Shown here piece after piece: positions 1 to 11,843 of a DNA stretch of 64,000 bases (its first letter is position 1; every line of letters starts with the position of its first letter). A program made the position numbers and the translations under genes. Source of the stretch: Zasmidium citrigriseum (Eukaryota; Ascomycota; Dothideomycetes; Mycosphaerellales; Mycosphaerellaceae); contig NHNW01000061.1 in assembly GCA_002786025.1 (NCBI GenBank), positions 62,001 through 126,000 of the forward strand, written 5' to 3'. Under the pieces are notes generated by a model, which was not told where the DNA came from, did not search any database, and saw only the letters and a program-made list of their open reading frames with translations.

Positions 1-462
1 GCCCTGAGTGGCACCAGATAGGCACGTAGAAGCCAAGCTGTTGATCTCGATAGGGGACCAGCGGCCCGGCGTCAAGATACCCTGCTGATTTCGACAGCGG
101 GTGCTGCAGCGCATGCGGAAGCATCCCCGTGTCGAACAAACGAGGCTGTGCGGTCGTCTGGATGTCGGTCCGGCGCCTATCTACGGCATTGCAGTGCCGA
201 GTTGCCAAGAGATCTTGTGGTGAGGCTGAGATGTCGCGAGGACTACGGGCCGACGCTCTTATGTTGTGCAACGGAACCGCAATGTTGTTCGAGCTGTGAA
301 GTATGACGTTCTGTAGAAACCATGTCAATTCAAACCATGGATATTTGCAAGCGCAGCGTTTGATATGGCTTTGACTTGCGTGGAATGTTAGAAGCTCGAT
401 TGTCCGCAATGATCGTCTGGAGTCTTTCCCGAAGGTTCCTCGATTTACCTCCTGTCCTGTCC
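1..462. other. Intergenic, 3' of the P450 gene
   Basis: I see no supported gene here. The stretch lies downstream of the leftward P450 gene, and its reading frames are short and unlike any family I know. The left neighbour is outside the window. Confidence 0.5.
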
Positions 463-2275
463 TCACAAGGGACTATGCACCCACTGCTTCGTAACAGGAT
501 CCAGCAACTCCCCCTCCACAGCCTTCCACTCCTTCCGTACAGTCTCAGCCTTCTCCTTACTCCTCGGCGTGATCCTCGCAGGATACTCTTCAGGCATACA
601 AACGAATCCCTGCGTAAGCTTCTCCTGGTCCGGGATGATATCCCTTCCCTCGGCATCAAGCGCCGGTCGAACGTCGAAAGCCCACAGAAACCTCGAAATA
701 CCCAAGAGTAGACTTCTCTCAGCAACGTGCATGCCAGGACAGATTCGTCGCCCGGCGCCGAAGGTGAATTGATCTCGTTTGGTGCCGTCTGGATTTGAGG
801 CAGAGTCGTAGAGCCCGAGATGGTCGTCTTTGTAACGAAGAGGATTGAACGTCCGCGGATCTGGGGAGCGAGTTGGATCCATGTTGATGGCCCAGACGTT
901 GTTCATGACCCCGGCGCCTTTCGGGATGAGGTATCCTTTGAAGCTATCGGCATTGGTGGCGGCATGAGGGACGGCTCCAAGGATCGTGGTTGGACACCAG
1001 CGGAGTGTCTCCTTCATGACCATGCGGACGTATGGCAGATTCGGTTGGTCATCCATTGTTGGCAGTCGATCACCGACGATCTTATCGATGTGCTGCTGTG
1101 CATACCGCTGGACTTCTGGATACAGTATCATGGCTTGGACGAAAGCGTAGAGAGTTGAAGAGGTCGTATCTGAGCCGGCTTCAAGCAGTGTTCCACTGAT
1201 GTAGGCCTGATAGCTGTGTGAGTATGTCTTTATCGAATCGGTAGGACAGTACATACCGCTTGAGCATCACTGAAGTCATCCTTCTTCTGTGCCTCAGCCA
1301 TACCAACGCAGAAACAGTGGTTGATCGTACCCTCCTTGATCTCCTTCTTAGCTCTTAGCCAGTGATCCAGATACAACTTTCGTTCAACCCGATGGAGTTC
1401 TTTCGCTTTCTTCTGGGTAGGTAAAAGCCAGTCAGGGAAACTTCGAAGAATAGGGAAGAAGTCGATCAAAGCGGCAGTACCAGTCTGATTGATCTGGGCG
1501 AACTCGGAAAAGCCTTCGAAAAGCTGCTGAATCTTGGCATCGGCGTAGGTTGGAGTTCGCCAACCGAAGACCATAGAAGTGGTGAGTGCGTTGGAGTAGC
1601 GTCTGATGTGTTGGAGGAAGTCGTCCGGGGTGTCAAGTAGATCGTTGAGCATTTGCTTGTTCTCGAGCATTTGGTAAGGAACGTAGTTTGGAGCAACGGT
1701 GTTGTTGAGCAGGTGGTGGACCATCTTGCGGATCTGTAATGGTCTGAGTCAGCGTGTTTTAATCGTATGCTAAATAGCACATACGCCTCGCCATCTTGGT
1801 CCGTAGCCCATCATAAGGAGACGAAGATCGTCAGAGCACAATGTCTGGCCGATGTACCTAAGCCACGACTGTTAGAAAGACGCCGTATACATCAGCTGCA
1901 GGAAAGTCCTTACATCTCCTGTCGATCCGAGAAGTTGTTGCTTCGTCGATCCAGCAACTCCTTTACGGCCTCGTCGCTGGACAAGACGATCAAAGTCTTC
2001 GTGCCGAGCATGAGGGAGTAAATATCTCCGTACTCGCGGGCCCATTTCTCAAACTGCACATCGTCAGACTACCGTGAACATTACTTTTGAATCGAAGTTG
2101 TACATACCTGAAGATGTGCATCTCTCGTTGGCATCTGATGGATGTTGCCAAGGAGAGGCAGGGTCGGTGGGCCCGGTGGGAAGTCCTTCGGACGGTGACC
2201 AATCGACAGAAGCCGAAAAATTCCATATGCGAGCAGAGCCACAACAATCGTGGCCAGGATGTAAAGCCGTTCCAT
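463..2275 (-). CDS. Cytochrome P450 monooxygenase
   Basis: Haem-thiolate monooxygenase of 533 aa, normal length for a fungal microsomal P450. Exons: 2275-2108, 2053-1914, 1857-1785, 1733-1257, 1206-463; the frame closes. The N-terminus has one hydrophobic anchor followed by a proline hinge (FPPGPPTLPLLG), which points to the ER membrane. The I-helix motif EAGSDTT lies near residues 295-301, the ExxR motif (KETLR) near 351-355, and the haem-binding FGAGRRICPG near 435-444 with its Cys ligand. Nothing is missing. The look of the I-helix to haem region recalls the O-methylsterigmatocystin-oxidoreductase type, but the substrate cannot be inferred and no polyketide or peptide synthase is nearby. 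The 3' neighbour in the same orientation is a transcription factor, a possible but unproven regulator. Confidence 0.93.
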
Positions 2276-2559
2276 GCTTGAACGAATCCTTGGGAAGAGT
2301 AAAGCTGCGAGACGGACCAGGTCGACGATGCAGCAACTTCTTCGGTCCTCATATACCGCGGTATATCCTTTCCGCCATGAGCATCCGACAGATGCAGAGC
2401 TTCCTTTTTCAGTTGAAACCGTTGTCAAAGCCAATCATCTCGCTCGTGATGATGCAGTTTGAGTTTGGTTCTGCGGAAGCGGAGGTGGGATAGCTGCGGA
2501 CGTGGTGGTGGGAGGAAGCTGTGTAGATCAGGTACGTACTGCTATCTTCGGTCGCGCTT

Positions 2560-4598
2560 CTAGATCATCACTTTTTGGAATTCCATGATTAAGTCGTTGA
2601 CCTGCTTCATCGATGTATCGTCATACTTTTCCAGAAGTGAGTCTTCGGCTGCTCCATCAGCAAGCTCGTGGTCCGTGGCATCCTTCAAGAGCGTAGAGAT
2701 GGAGATTCGATCGACAATGAGCTTGGCGAGCGTCCAGTACTCGTATGCGTAGCGTGAGAAGCCGATTCGTTTCCACATGTTGTTGGGCGTCATCTGCTGG
2801 TGGAAGAGTGGGTTGTGACGAGTCGTGTTGGCATGATAGTCCGAATAAGTCTGCCAGATCAGGATCCAATTGTCTAAAGCAGTACGAATGGGTGTCATTT
2901 GCTTGTCGTAGCCGAAACATTGTTGAATCTGGAAGCTCAAAGAGTGCAATGCTGTACGATGTGAGATTTCAAGATTCGAGGCTGGGAAGGGAAGTCATCT
3001 TACCGCTTGTCAAGGCAAACAAATTGAGTGGTCCAAGGTCTGCAAGTGTAGCCAGTAAAGTTGGTGACATGGGCTCGCTGCACAGGTTCTCGCAGAGCGA
3101 AGAGAGTGTATACATGTTGTCGTTGACATCGGGTTGGATTTGTCGAAAGCATTCGTCGCCGTTCGCTGCTTGAAAGCTCGCCTCACTTGATGCGAGGTGC
3201 ATTCTCATCTCTTTGATTGCCATTCTTGGGGGCAGGTTGTTGAAGATTACAAAAGCGGTATCCAGTAGGAAGATCCACAGGAATACTCTTATCAGTTCTT
3301 CCCGGATGGAAAAGTCTCCCCAGCGGAAAGTAATTAAATCTCGACTTTCGGAGATCGAATGTCTGGCATTGATCATGCCGATATCTCTCGCGACCTGGTG
3401 CTCTTAGTATCTTGGACGGAGTGGTATTTTGCCAACTTACCGCAACCATGGTCGAGAAGCGAAACCTGCGTATGCGCCGCTTACTGGAATCGCATCCCTC
3501 CCAGTTCTGATAAAGGCAAACAATGTACGCCGCCTGTAAAGCTTGAAGCTTCTCTCGTGAGGGAAAAGGACGAGATTGGTCTCCTTCATCCTCGCAGAAG
3601 TCGTCGTCTTGAAAGACCATCTCCTCGACACAGGTAAACCAGACTTTGGCCGCTTCCCGATCAGAGCTATCGGGCGAAATAGAAGCGCCCATCACCACCA
3701 TTGCTGCTACAAGTATTGCTTTAGCGGTGAGTGCGTCGAATGTTGGTCGGTGGATGAAATTCACGTTCGGATGCCAGAATGCAAAGAACATCTCCAAACA
3801 TAGCCGTATGTTGGTAGGCGAGAAGAATTGCCGGCAAGCCGCTTGTACATCTGACGACCAAGTCATCGACACTGGGCTGTTCCGGGGCTTGAAGGTCACC
3901 ACTTCTACCACAATATCAAAAATCGCTTCTGACTTGGACATCAGCGGGTCGCACTCAGTCTTGGAGTCTGACTGCTCGTGCTCAATCTTGGCGATGTAAC
4001 AGGCTCGAGCAATCGCTCGCTCAGACTCCGAAAGGCAATCGAACGATGCAATGAGTCCGTCAGTCCTGGTGAACCGTTCGAGGAACTGTAGAGATAGGCC
4101 GCCGTGTGAAAAGTTGGACGGAAGCTCATCCTGAAATGCGTGATACCAGTCGCCGACATTGCTGAGCTCAGTGGGCATATCGTTGGAGATTGGACCGGCC
4201 AGAAATGAGTCGAAGTGGGAGCTGAACGTGGTATTGCTTGCAGTTAAGCATTCAGTTGCGGAAGGGTAGATGCAAGCCACCGACTTCCTCGAACAGGTCG
4301 AGCATGCTGGGAGTAATCCATCGCAAGCTCTCTTACTTCTGGCACAGGCCTGGCAGGCTCGCTTCAATGCCGTTGACGTCTTGGCCCTCTTTCCTGTGCA
4401 GGTTTTGAGGTGCCTATTTAGGACGTCTGATCGGTGAAAGGCGGCCTTGCATTGATGGCAGACTTGCGTCCTCTCGGCCGCGTGAGTGGCCTGATGCCGC
4501 TGTAGGTGTTCTTTGCGGCGGTAAGCCTGGGTGCACTGAGCGCATTGGAATGATGGAGCATCAGGTCCCATGTCTGTGATGGCTTGTAATGAGCTCAT
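2560..4598 (-). CDS. Transcription factor with C2H2 fingers plus a Zn2Cys6 cluster
   Basis: DNA-binding regulator of 646 aa. Exons: 4598-3441, 3394-3004, 2951-2560. A classical C2H2 finger (C-x2-C ... H-x3-H) covers about residues 18-40. A second finger of C2HC type covers about 46-66. A Zn2Cys6 binuclear cluster with spacing CxxCxxxxxxC and CxxC follows at about 82-113. The rest is helical and matches the middle region of fungal Zn-cluster factors (Fungal_trans, PF04082). Fusion of both finger types in one protein is a known minority architecture in Pezizomycotina. The start is the first ATG of the open frame and precedes the fingers closely. It lies 284 bp upstream of the P450 start in the same direction. 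Target genes are unknown. Confidence 0.9.
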
Positions 4599-5115
4599 CC
4601 TGCCGGCTCATGTTGTCAGATGCCAACGTAGCGACACTCGGCAGGTCTTCGCAGAAATTATCTACGTGGACTATGAAGCCCCGAGGCTAAGATCAAAGAC
4701 TTTCATCATGCCATTCCGATAGATTGTGGTGTATTGTTGGTTGCAAGAGGGACGATGTCTAGACGGCAAGCGCATGTCGAAGTGTGGGGCAGCATCATGT
4801 GACTCAAAGCACGGGCCTTTTCGAAGTGAAGTCTGTTTTGGACCTCAGCTGCTGTGTCTGACAATTTGCACTCTGCACACCATCATGGGGCTGTAAAGAC
4901 ATCAGCGGATCCGCTCATTACTTGCGGATCCTGCCTGATCGTGTCACGGCAAGATGCAATACATTGCGAGCACCACACCCACCCGCACTCACGGCGATGC
5001 TTGTTACACCGCAGCACGCGCCTGGCAAGCTGGCAAGCAAGGAGAGTATCGGTAGGGAAGTATGCTTTTTCTCTCGTCTTTCCTTCTACACTACCGCTTG
5101 CTGTATTACTTTACA
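4599..5115. other. Divergent intergenic region
   Basis: This separates the leftward factor gene from the rightward mitochondrial-type gene at 5116, so it should hold both promoters. No motif is distinctive enough to call. Confidence 0.5.
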
Positions 5116-6417
5116 ATGCTCTCACGAAGACTGGCAGCCCAAGCACTTCGCCGTCTTCGAGCCAATCCCTCAACGCCGACCATTCTCGGTCACGTCCGCC
5201 GCCATGTCAATGCCAAGCAATCCCACGAACCGCTGCCATCATCTCGAGCTATCATTGATGAGTCCTCCCGCGAGAAGGAAGGCCCAGGTGGAGTGATCTT
5301 CACCGGGCTTCTGGTAATATGTCTCGTGGGCGGCTTGACCTATTCCCAGATCGACCACACGGACCGTCTGCATCTGAAGAGTGCCATGAGACATCTAGAC
5401 ACTTTCGAAGAGGAGGCTCCAGGCCCGCTGACGGCGCTAAACGCTGTACAAGAACAGGCAGGATATTGGACGTACTTCATTCCATGCGGCAGATACACAG
5501 TACACCGATTCTTCGACGCTTTCAAGTCTATGCGCAGCATACGTCGTGAAGAGGTCGATGGCATCGTAAAGGATACCTATCATCGGCTCTGGAAGGCATC
5601 ACGAAATGGCACGAAGCAAGAGAAGATTGCAGAGACGTGGTCGACCTTGGCGGATCTGTTTCGCGAGCTGGGTCGCATACCACAGGACGTCTGTGACAAC
5701 GAAGCATTTCAGGCCGCGCGAGACTTTCATACTAGCGACCCTCTCGTTGAAGACGAGGTCAACTATTGCCTGAATCAGACCAGGCAGCGAGGGTACGCCA
5801 TCGGGCCAGGAGGCAACAAACAAGTCGGAGAAACGGTAGATGAAATCAAGCATCTAGCCTGTGAAGGTCAAGATGCCCTGGAGAGGATTCGGGAGCTCAC
5901 ACGGCAACGTATGCAGTCGCTTTCCCAGCTTCGTGAAGAAGAATGGGCCCGGGGCATCGAGGCATTACGGCCCATGATTGACAAAGATTCAAAGGTGCGG
6001 TTCATCGTCACTCACTACTCGGAAACGATGAAACATGCAGATGTACCAGGATGTTTGCGGCTGATTGAAGAGGCATTGCGATCTAGCAACGCACATTCCC
6101 TTCGTATGGCTCTACACGTGCACGAAACGTCCCATGCTTTAGGCATCATCGATAGGCGCCTCAAGTGCCAGTTCTGCACCAGGCTGCTGTTGGGGCACTG
6201 TTCTGCTCGGAATCTAGGCCTCTGGATGGAATTGCGACCGTTTTGCCAAAAGACGCCAATCGACCTTCAGCTAAAGAGGCTTCATAACGACGCTCACTCA
6301 CATGAAACCACTAGCCTTCGGCGCATAGACATCTCAATGGGCGCAGATTTTGCGGACCAAGGGGGTCATGAATGTGTCGTGCTGACTGCAGGGCAGCGCG
6401 GGATGTTGAGAGGATGA
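5116..6417 (+). CDS. Mitochondrial-type helical protein, diverged paralogue A
   Basis: Single exon, 433 aa. I chose ATG 5116 over the upstream in-frame ATG at 5062 because it starts a good mitochondrial presequence (MLSRRLAAQALRRLR: Arg-rich, no acids) in a fair context (acaATG). A transmembrane segment follows at about 55-75 (GVIFTGLLVICLVGGLTY). Then comes an alpha-helical region alignable to the protein at 12426-13690 over most of its length, with shared landmarks such as YFIPCGR (WFIPGGR there) and EEVDxIVKxTY. The last 100 residues, rich in Cys and His, have no counterpart in the paralogues. I do not know the family's function; a mitochondrial membrane location is inferred. Confidence 0.78.
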   Translation: MLSRRLAAQALRRLRANPSTPTILGHVRRHVNAKQSHEPLPSSRAIIDESSREKEGPGGVIFTGLLVICLVGGLTYSQIDHTDRLHLKSAMRHLDTFEEEAPGPLTALNAVQEQAGYWTYFIPCGRYTVHRFFDAFKSMRSIRREEVDGIVKDTYHRLWKASRNGTKQEKIAETWSTLADLFRELGRIPQDVCDNEAFQAARDFHTSDPLVEDEVNYCLNQTRQRGYAIGPGGNKQVGETVDEIKHLACEGQDALERIRELTRQRMQSLSQLREEEWARGIEALRPMIDKDSKVRFIVTHYSETMKHADVPGCLRLIEEALRSSNAHSLRMALHVHETSHALGIIDRRLKCQFCTRLLLGHCSARNLGLWMELRPFCQKTPIDLQLKRLHNDAHSHETTSLRRIDISMGADFADQGGHECVVLTAGQRGMLRG

Positions 6418-6557
6418 TGATGTGTCTACCAGCTCATATTTCCCAGCAATGGTCCTTCAGAGCATCTGTTAACAATATTGACTCCACTCAATCAATCATT
6501 CTGATGATATTCTGCCAAACAGATGTACTTGTCCAATGGACTAGCCTCTGGTTGCTC

Positions 6558-8438
6558 TCAGGTCAGACTCCATCTGAAATTCGCCATGAGTTGCACGATT
6601 CGGTCCCAATCGCAGCAGATCTGGTCCTCCGGTCGCACGCTCTTTTCGATTCTCGTATCCTTGTTGTATCTCTTTGGCGTCGTCAAGGGCTCGTCCGCAT
6701 AGAGGTCTTGGTGACGCCAGATTTTTTCGATCATCATGCGTGCCTGAGGTACGTTCTGCGAGACAGGCATTAGGGTCCGCATTCTGCCTCGACTTGGTCA
6801 GGGTTTATCTTGACTTACGCAGAATCTTTGATCATCTTCAATCCGAGCGAAGAGCTCCAACACTCGCACTCGCAATTGATCATCTTTGGCACTGCACCCA
6901 GCCATGAATAGCGACCACAGCGGGTTCGCCATTGTCTGAGGCAGAGAAGGGCTCTCTTCCAGCTGAGTTACGAGTTGACAAGTCAAGTCAGAGACCTCGC
7001 TGTTCGAGAACAACGGCCTCAATGCTGTGGTTCGTGTGACAAGTCGAGCCCTGATCGATGTGGTCTTGTGGTGAAGGTAAAGCAGACCCGCAAGTCTGAA
7101 CGTCTCAGCGCTTGCAAGTACCTGAGATATCGTTGTGGGATGAAGGTTTTTCGATGGGTGTTGATGAAGGCTCTGAATTTTCGACTTGATGCCTTCCGAT
7201 CTCTGGCCATGCGCTACGATCTGTTCTTTGTTGGAGAGATGCTCGAGCTCGGTAATCTCGTTGATCAAGAGCAATAAACCATTGATGAGTCCTGGATAGA
7301 TATTGATCTCGAACAAGTCGGTAGCTTCCATCTGCCAAAACAGACATTTGGTCATAGCCGATGTGCCTGCCGACAAGAGAAATGCTCGAATATCTCCAAC
7401 TGTCGATGAAGATTCTCGGATGATTTTTTCTCTTGATACAATTTCAGAACACCTGCGCTGCGAGATATGCTGGTTGAATAATCTTTCCATGTCTTTCACA
7501 TCTTGAACAGTCCTTGCGATGATGAAATGATACCAGAGATAGTTGATGATGAACGAAGGTATCAAGAAAGTATCCCTGCAGTGGCATAGCAAGCCCAGGA
7601 GTCCGGTGAGGTGAACTGTCCACCTGCCATTGGTATCGCAACAGATCTGTTCAAGTCAGTACATTGATAGTACTCTCTCGACAGCTCGACAGCGAGAACT
7701 CACTTCATACCAGCAGAGCAGCAGGCAAAGAACACATGCTTCAAAAAGACTGTCATTCTCCACAGCAAGCTTGTCGATCGTTCGAACAAGGCCGGTGATA
7801 GCTTTGCCATAGTACGAGACCTCTGCCTTGTGATAGTCTGACTGATTGAGAGCAAGGCTCCTTGCGGCAATAGCTTGTACAGCGTTCAGCACTGCATCCG
7901 ATGCGAAGGCCAGCGGGATCAGAAGAGCTCGGAACGGATTGCCAGTCGCATTGATCTCAACAGTCGCCTTGCCGCACAAGACTTGGTCATAGAAGCTCAT
8001 GAGCTTCTCATCATATGGTGGTAGAGGTGTTAGCACTCGATGTTGTAGAGATGGCAGACTTGGCATTTTGAGTCCAGCCTTGTACCTCGAGCCTGAGGTG
8101 AAGTGTCCGAGTGTCGTCATATCGTCGGCAGTGGTGTTGAGAAAATGAGCCCCGTACGAATAAGTGTCTCGCGGCGATGCATCGAGGTCAACCGTGCGGT
8201 TGGTCGGCTGCAGTTTGGCCCGGCCATGCTGGACACCTTTACACCAGGATTCATCAGGCCAAATCAGTTCGATGTCGTATCTGCATGTCTCGCTCTTGCA
8301 GTAGCAACGGTTGCAACCTGGACGTCCCTCTGGGAAGTCGTAAGCAATAATACGGGAGAATGACATGCATGAAGACACACCATCACATTTCACATGCTTC
8401 CGTCGGCAAGCCACACAACCCTTTCGACTACGGTGCAT
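6558..8438 (-). CDS. Zn2Cys6 transcription factor
   Basis: Regulator of 569 aa. Exons: 8438-8381, 8329-7704, 7646-6819, 6755-6558. The N-terminus MHRSRKGCVACRRKHVKCD starts the zinc cluster. The cluster is completed only after a 51-nt intron (8380-8330) is removed, giving CDEGRPGCNRC, the usual fungal spacing. That intron has no stop and is a multiple of three, so unspliced RNA would read through with 17 extra residues inside the cluster. The remainder is helical, as in the 'fungal specific transcription factor domain' (PF11951-like) group, where the finger also sits at the extreme N-terminus. It is flanked by two of the mitochondrial paralogues, with no evidence that it controls them. Confidence 0.88.
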
Positions 8439-9185
8439 GACCTTTATCGTCTACGCCTTCATCTAGAATTGCTTGATATTGATAATGTCTGCCGGAGCCC
8501 GCCCGCACGCCTGCCCAATTAAGCAAGTAGAGCTGTAGAAGTAACGCAAGTTTGGAAGAGACTGAGCAGGTCGAGCCGTTTTGTAAGTTTGAACATAATG
8601 AGAAGAAAGCCGCAGTCGAGATCTTTGATTGAGTGGAAAGGAATGCAGACCGTTCTCAGCGCTCAATCCTCCTCCCATTGAATTTGCACTGACGCGTCAT
8701 ACGGGAGCTCTCAAATTGAGTCACTGGCAGGTCCAACCGTAGTCAGAGTTCAGCCAGCCGCATTGGTGCCGATCAGCCGGACCACAGACAGCCTTGCAGC
8801 ACTACATTATTGGTGATAGTGCTATATCGATGGCTTAGGGCTTCGTCGACTAGAATGCAAGTGGCAAGCTGTACATCCAACAGGAAATGGTTCAGAATCT
8901 CACCAAGCGTTTTGGCTGACTATGCCCTTATGGCGACAAAAACCTCATTGCGGTCCTTCCACCCCGTCTTGTGAATCAGTGAACATTTGACGGGGCAGGC
9001 CGAAAGTTGCCAGAGTGAAGGTCCTGCCGTGTATTTGTAAGTAGCTTGAGTCTTAGTAACATTTCGATAGCAAGTCTCGCGATCAGATTCATAAACGAGC
9101 TTGCTCTCGACCACATACTTGTCTCCTTAGGGCAAAACACTATCGTCGACTCGGAAAGCACCAAGCAACCTCAACCATATTCAAG
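8439..9185. other. Divergent intergenic region
   Basis: Promoter region shared by the leftward Zn2Cys6 gene and the rightward aspartic protease gene. No gene is seen here. Confidence 0.5.
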
Positions 9186-10537
9186 ATGCTCGCATTCTTT
9201 GCGTTGACGGCTATGGCTGTCCAGGCCGCGATAGCCTTGCCGAGTCTGCCCAATACACCCGCTGGAAAGAAGCAACGAACGACAACTTTTCCGAAGACTA
9301 AGAACGCGATTCCTTTGCGAAGGTCATGGGGGAAGATGTCTCCAAGTTCTCACGGTACGTGACCGCAATCTATTAATCACGGCCATACTAACCTCTCCCC
9401 ACAGCCTTATGGGCAGAGCGCAATCGGGCTCTGGGCCTTGCCACAACGGTCCCTGTTGGGGAAGGAGTGACATACGAGGCACAAGTTGAGCTCGGAGACC
9501 AGTGCTTCACTCTCATCTGGGACACCGGATCAGCCAATCTCTGGGTTCCGAGAACCGGCTTTCAATGCTTCAACGTGAGCGACGACGGCACCCGTGTGCC
9601 AGCTGCTCAGTCGGCCTGTGGCTTCGGCCCTCTCTTCCAGGGCACATTCAGCGGCGGTGAAGTACCAGATGAGAACCTGAACATCAACTACGGTTATGGC
9701 GGCTTTGTGGAGGGAATATTCGGATACGAGCGGGTGACATTTGCCGGAATCACTCTCGAACACCAAGAGATGGCTCTGGTAAACAAAGCCTACTGGGAAG
9801 GTGCCTACGGTATCAGCAGCGGCGTCTTCGGATTTGCCTACCCACATTTAGCCAGCGGATCCACAGGTAACGACCCATCCAAAGATACCAACGCCACCGC
9901 TATTCATCCTACTCCCTGGATCTTCAACGTCATCGAACAGAAGAAGATCGCTCCGTTCTTCAGCCTCGCCCTCGAACGCGGACCTGGCGGCGGCCATGGA
10001 CACGTTGCCTTGGGCGGCCTGCCAGATGTTGACTTCGTCCCCGAGTTTGCATCGACGCCATTGGAAGCTCTCGCCATCACTGCTGAGTCGCAAAACACAA
10101 CTCAGTTCACATACTATACCATCACTCCGGGTGGCTATGCCGTTAACGGGGCGGAAGTCTCGACGGGTTTCTCATTCATCGTCGACAGTGGCTCGACATT
10201 CGTCAACTTGCCCGACGAAATGGCAAAGCACATCAATGCGCTCTTCGAACCACCGGCTCAGTGGGTCGAAGCCCAGAAAGCATGGGAAGTTGATTGTCAT
10301 GCGAAGCCGCCGAAGTTTGGCGTTACCATCGGCGGGAAGACGTTTTACATCAATCCGAAGGACATGTTGGTGAAGAATGCTGTGGGTCAGACGCCCCCCG
10401 AAGGCAAATGCTTGACCGGGGTGCAGCCGTCTGGGTCACAGCCCGCGTTTCTTGGGGATGTCTTCCTGAAGAGTGTTGTGGCGGTCTTCGATATTGGGGC
10501 AAGTGAGATGCACTTCGCCGCCCACGAGGACTACTGA
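9186..10537 (+). CDS. Secreted pepsin-like aspartic protease (family A1)
   Basis: Endopeptidase of 433 aa. Exons 9186-9354 and 9405-10537. The first exon encodes a signal peptide (MLAFFALTAMAVQAA, likely cut near residue 15-18) and a basic propeptide. The mature enzyme has both catalytic aspartates in normal motifs: WDTGSANLWVP in the first lobe and IVDSGSTFVNLP in the second. The C-terminal FLGDVFLKSVVAVFDIG block is the typical last strand region of the family. It ends without a GPI-type hydrophobic tail, so it is probably released to the medium. The length is as expected. Confidence 0.93.
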
Positions 10538-10836
10538 TCAGGGAATTGCCAAGAGGGCTTGTCCATTGCACTTGAAAATATAGCCCTGCTTCTGCGAGTA
10601 CTTCGTTGTCAGATAGGATTTGAAATTTGATGCGAAAGGTTGATGTTATGGCGAATGCTCGGTCAAGAAAATGCTTACTGCTGCTTCAGGAAGTACAGGT
10701 TTTCCCGCTGGTTACACAATAGCGTGCATGGAAGGTCAAACTTGGCGCCGTGGAAATGCAAGGGGCTTTTCACCGCCATCGACAGCCCCCGAAACCTCGA
10801 TTGTCTTCAAAGTTTCCGTCTTCACCATATGCCGAG

Positions 10837-11586
10837 ATGTTCGTCAGATTGTTTCCTCGCTCATCGACCTGGAGAAATGTTCGCCAATTTAGAACTCCTA
10901 CCTTTGCTCTCCGCCTCATGCAACACAAAAGCGCTGGGACGACAATTCCGGAATGGGGCATCAAGACCTATCGCAAGAATCCCAAGCGATCGCTTCCCAA
11001 AGCTCTAGAGCCATCTGGAGATTTTGATTCACATCGTTCGGTCGTCCGAATGAGCGCAGTGCTTCTCTCGGCGATGGCCATCCTTACCGCTATCTTTGTC
11101 CACGCTACCGACGGACATATGAGATCAAGATACGAGAAAGCCGTTGCACATCTCAGAATCAGATTCAAGAACAAATCTCCGGAAGATTCTGAGGCCTTCG
11201 AAGCCGTCAGAGGGCAAGCCTTGCTTTCTGCCCAATACATGGGCAGTGCCGGGGGCCCTGAAGTTGGACCACTTGTGGCGGATGCCTTTGACCGTCTCAA
11301 ATCAGAATGTGTTCGTAAATCGGTTGGCAAGAAGGTGGATGCGATGATACGAGATGCATATGCTGGGCTACAAAGAGTTGCATCTAGAAGTGAGAAGCAT
11401 CAGCCTCCACAATTCGACACAGTCAAGGAGTGGGACAGGATGTATGATGAAGAAGTCAAGAAAATGGCGAGCGACAGTGCCGATATACTTTATGACATGT
11501 ATTGCGGAATGGTGAAACTCGATGTCCCGTTGTTCTATCATGTGAAATGGAGTTGTACAAGGTCCGAGTTGGAATTGTGCCTGTGA
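10837..11586 (+). CDS. Mitochondrial-type helical protein, shortened paralogue B
   Basis: As one open exon this encodes 249 aa. ATG 10837 starts an Arg-rich, acid-free leader (MFVRLFPRSSTWRNVRQFR), and a membrane segment follows at about 80-95. The next 130 residues match the first half of the 12426-13690 protein (for example IRFKNKSPEDSEAFEAV against VQFKENTPEPNEALDTL). The second half is missing in this frame. A 50-nt intron at 11512-11561 with GT...AG ends would join a second open frame ending at 11843, which begins AAKGVKK much like the family's EAKKQVEE. The branch site is weak, so I leave the choice open. This copy is either a truncated gene, a decaying gene or a two-exon gene. Confidence 0.55.
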   Translation: MFVRLFPRSSTWRNVRQFRTPTFALRLMQHKSAGTTIPEWGIKTYRKNPKRSLPKALEPSGDFDSHRSVVRMSAVLLSAMAILTAIFVHATDGHMRSRYEKAVAHLRIRFKNKSPEDSEAFEAVRGQALLSAQYMGSAGGPEVGPLVADAFDRLKSECVRKSVGKKVDAMIRDAYAGLQRVASRSEKHQPPQFDTVKEWDRMYDEEVKKMASDSADILYDMYCGMVKLDVPLFYHVKWSCTRSELELCL

Positions 11587-11843
11587 TGGTAGTAGGTCGT
11601 ACACTGTTGCTTCGATGCATTACTGGGACCTCGCTGGCTACACTACGGTCTCCCGCCGGTGCGGCTGCGAAGGGAGTGAAGAAGATCATTACGAATGTAT
11701 CCCATCTACATAAGGCTGTAGCAGGCGCAATTGCCCATGCCCTCGTCTTTGCTTTTCGACCGAAGACGACCGCGAACGTTGTGAGACTACTCTTAGATAC
11801 TGACGGGGCTCAACGAGAGCCAGCGATAGATATAAGAGATTAG

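Noticed and set aside
463..4598. P450 plus factor as a secondary-metabolite cluster
   Set aside because: No backbone synthase or other tailoring gene is near; two genes are not enough.
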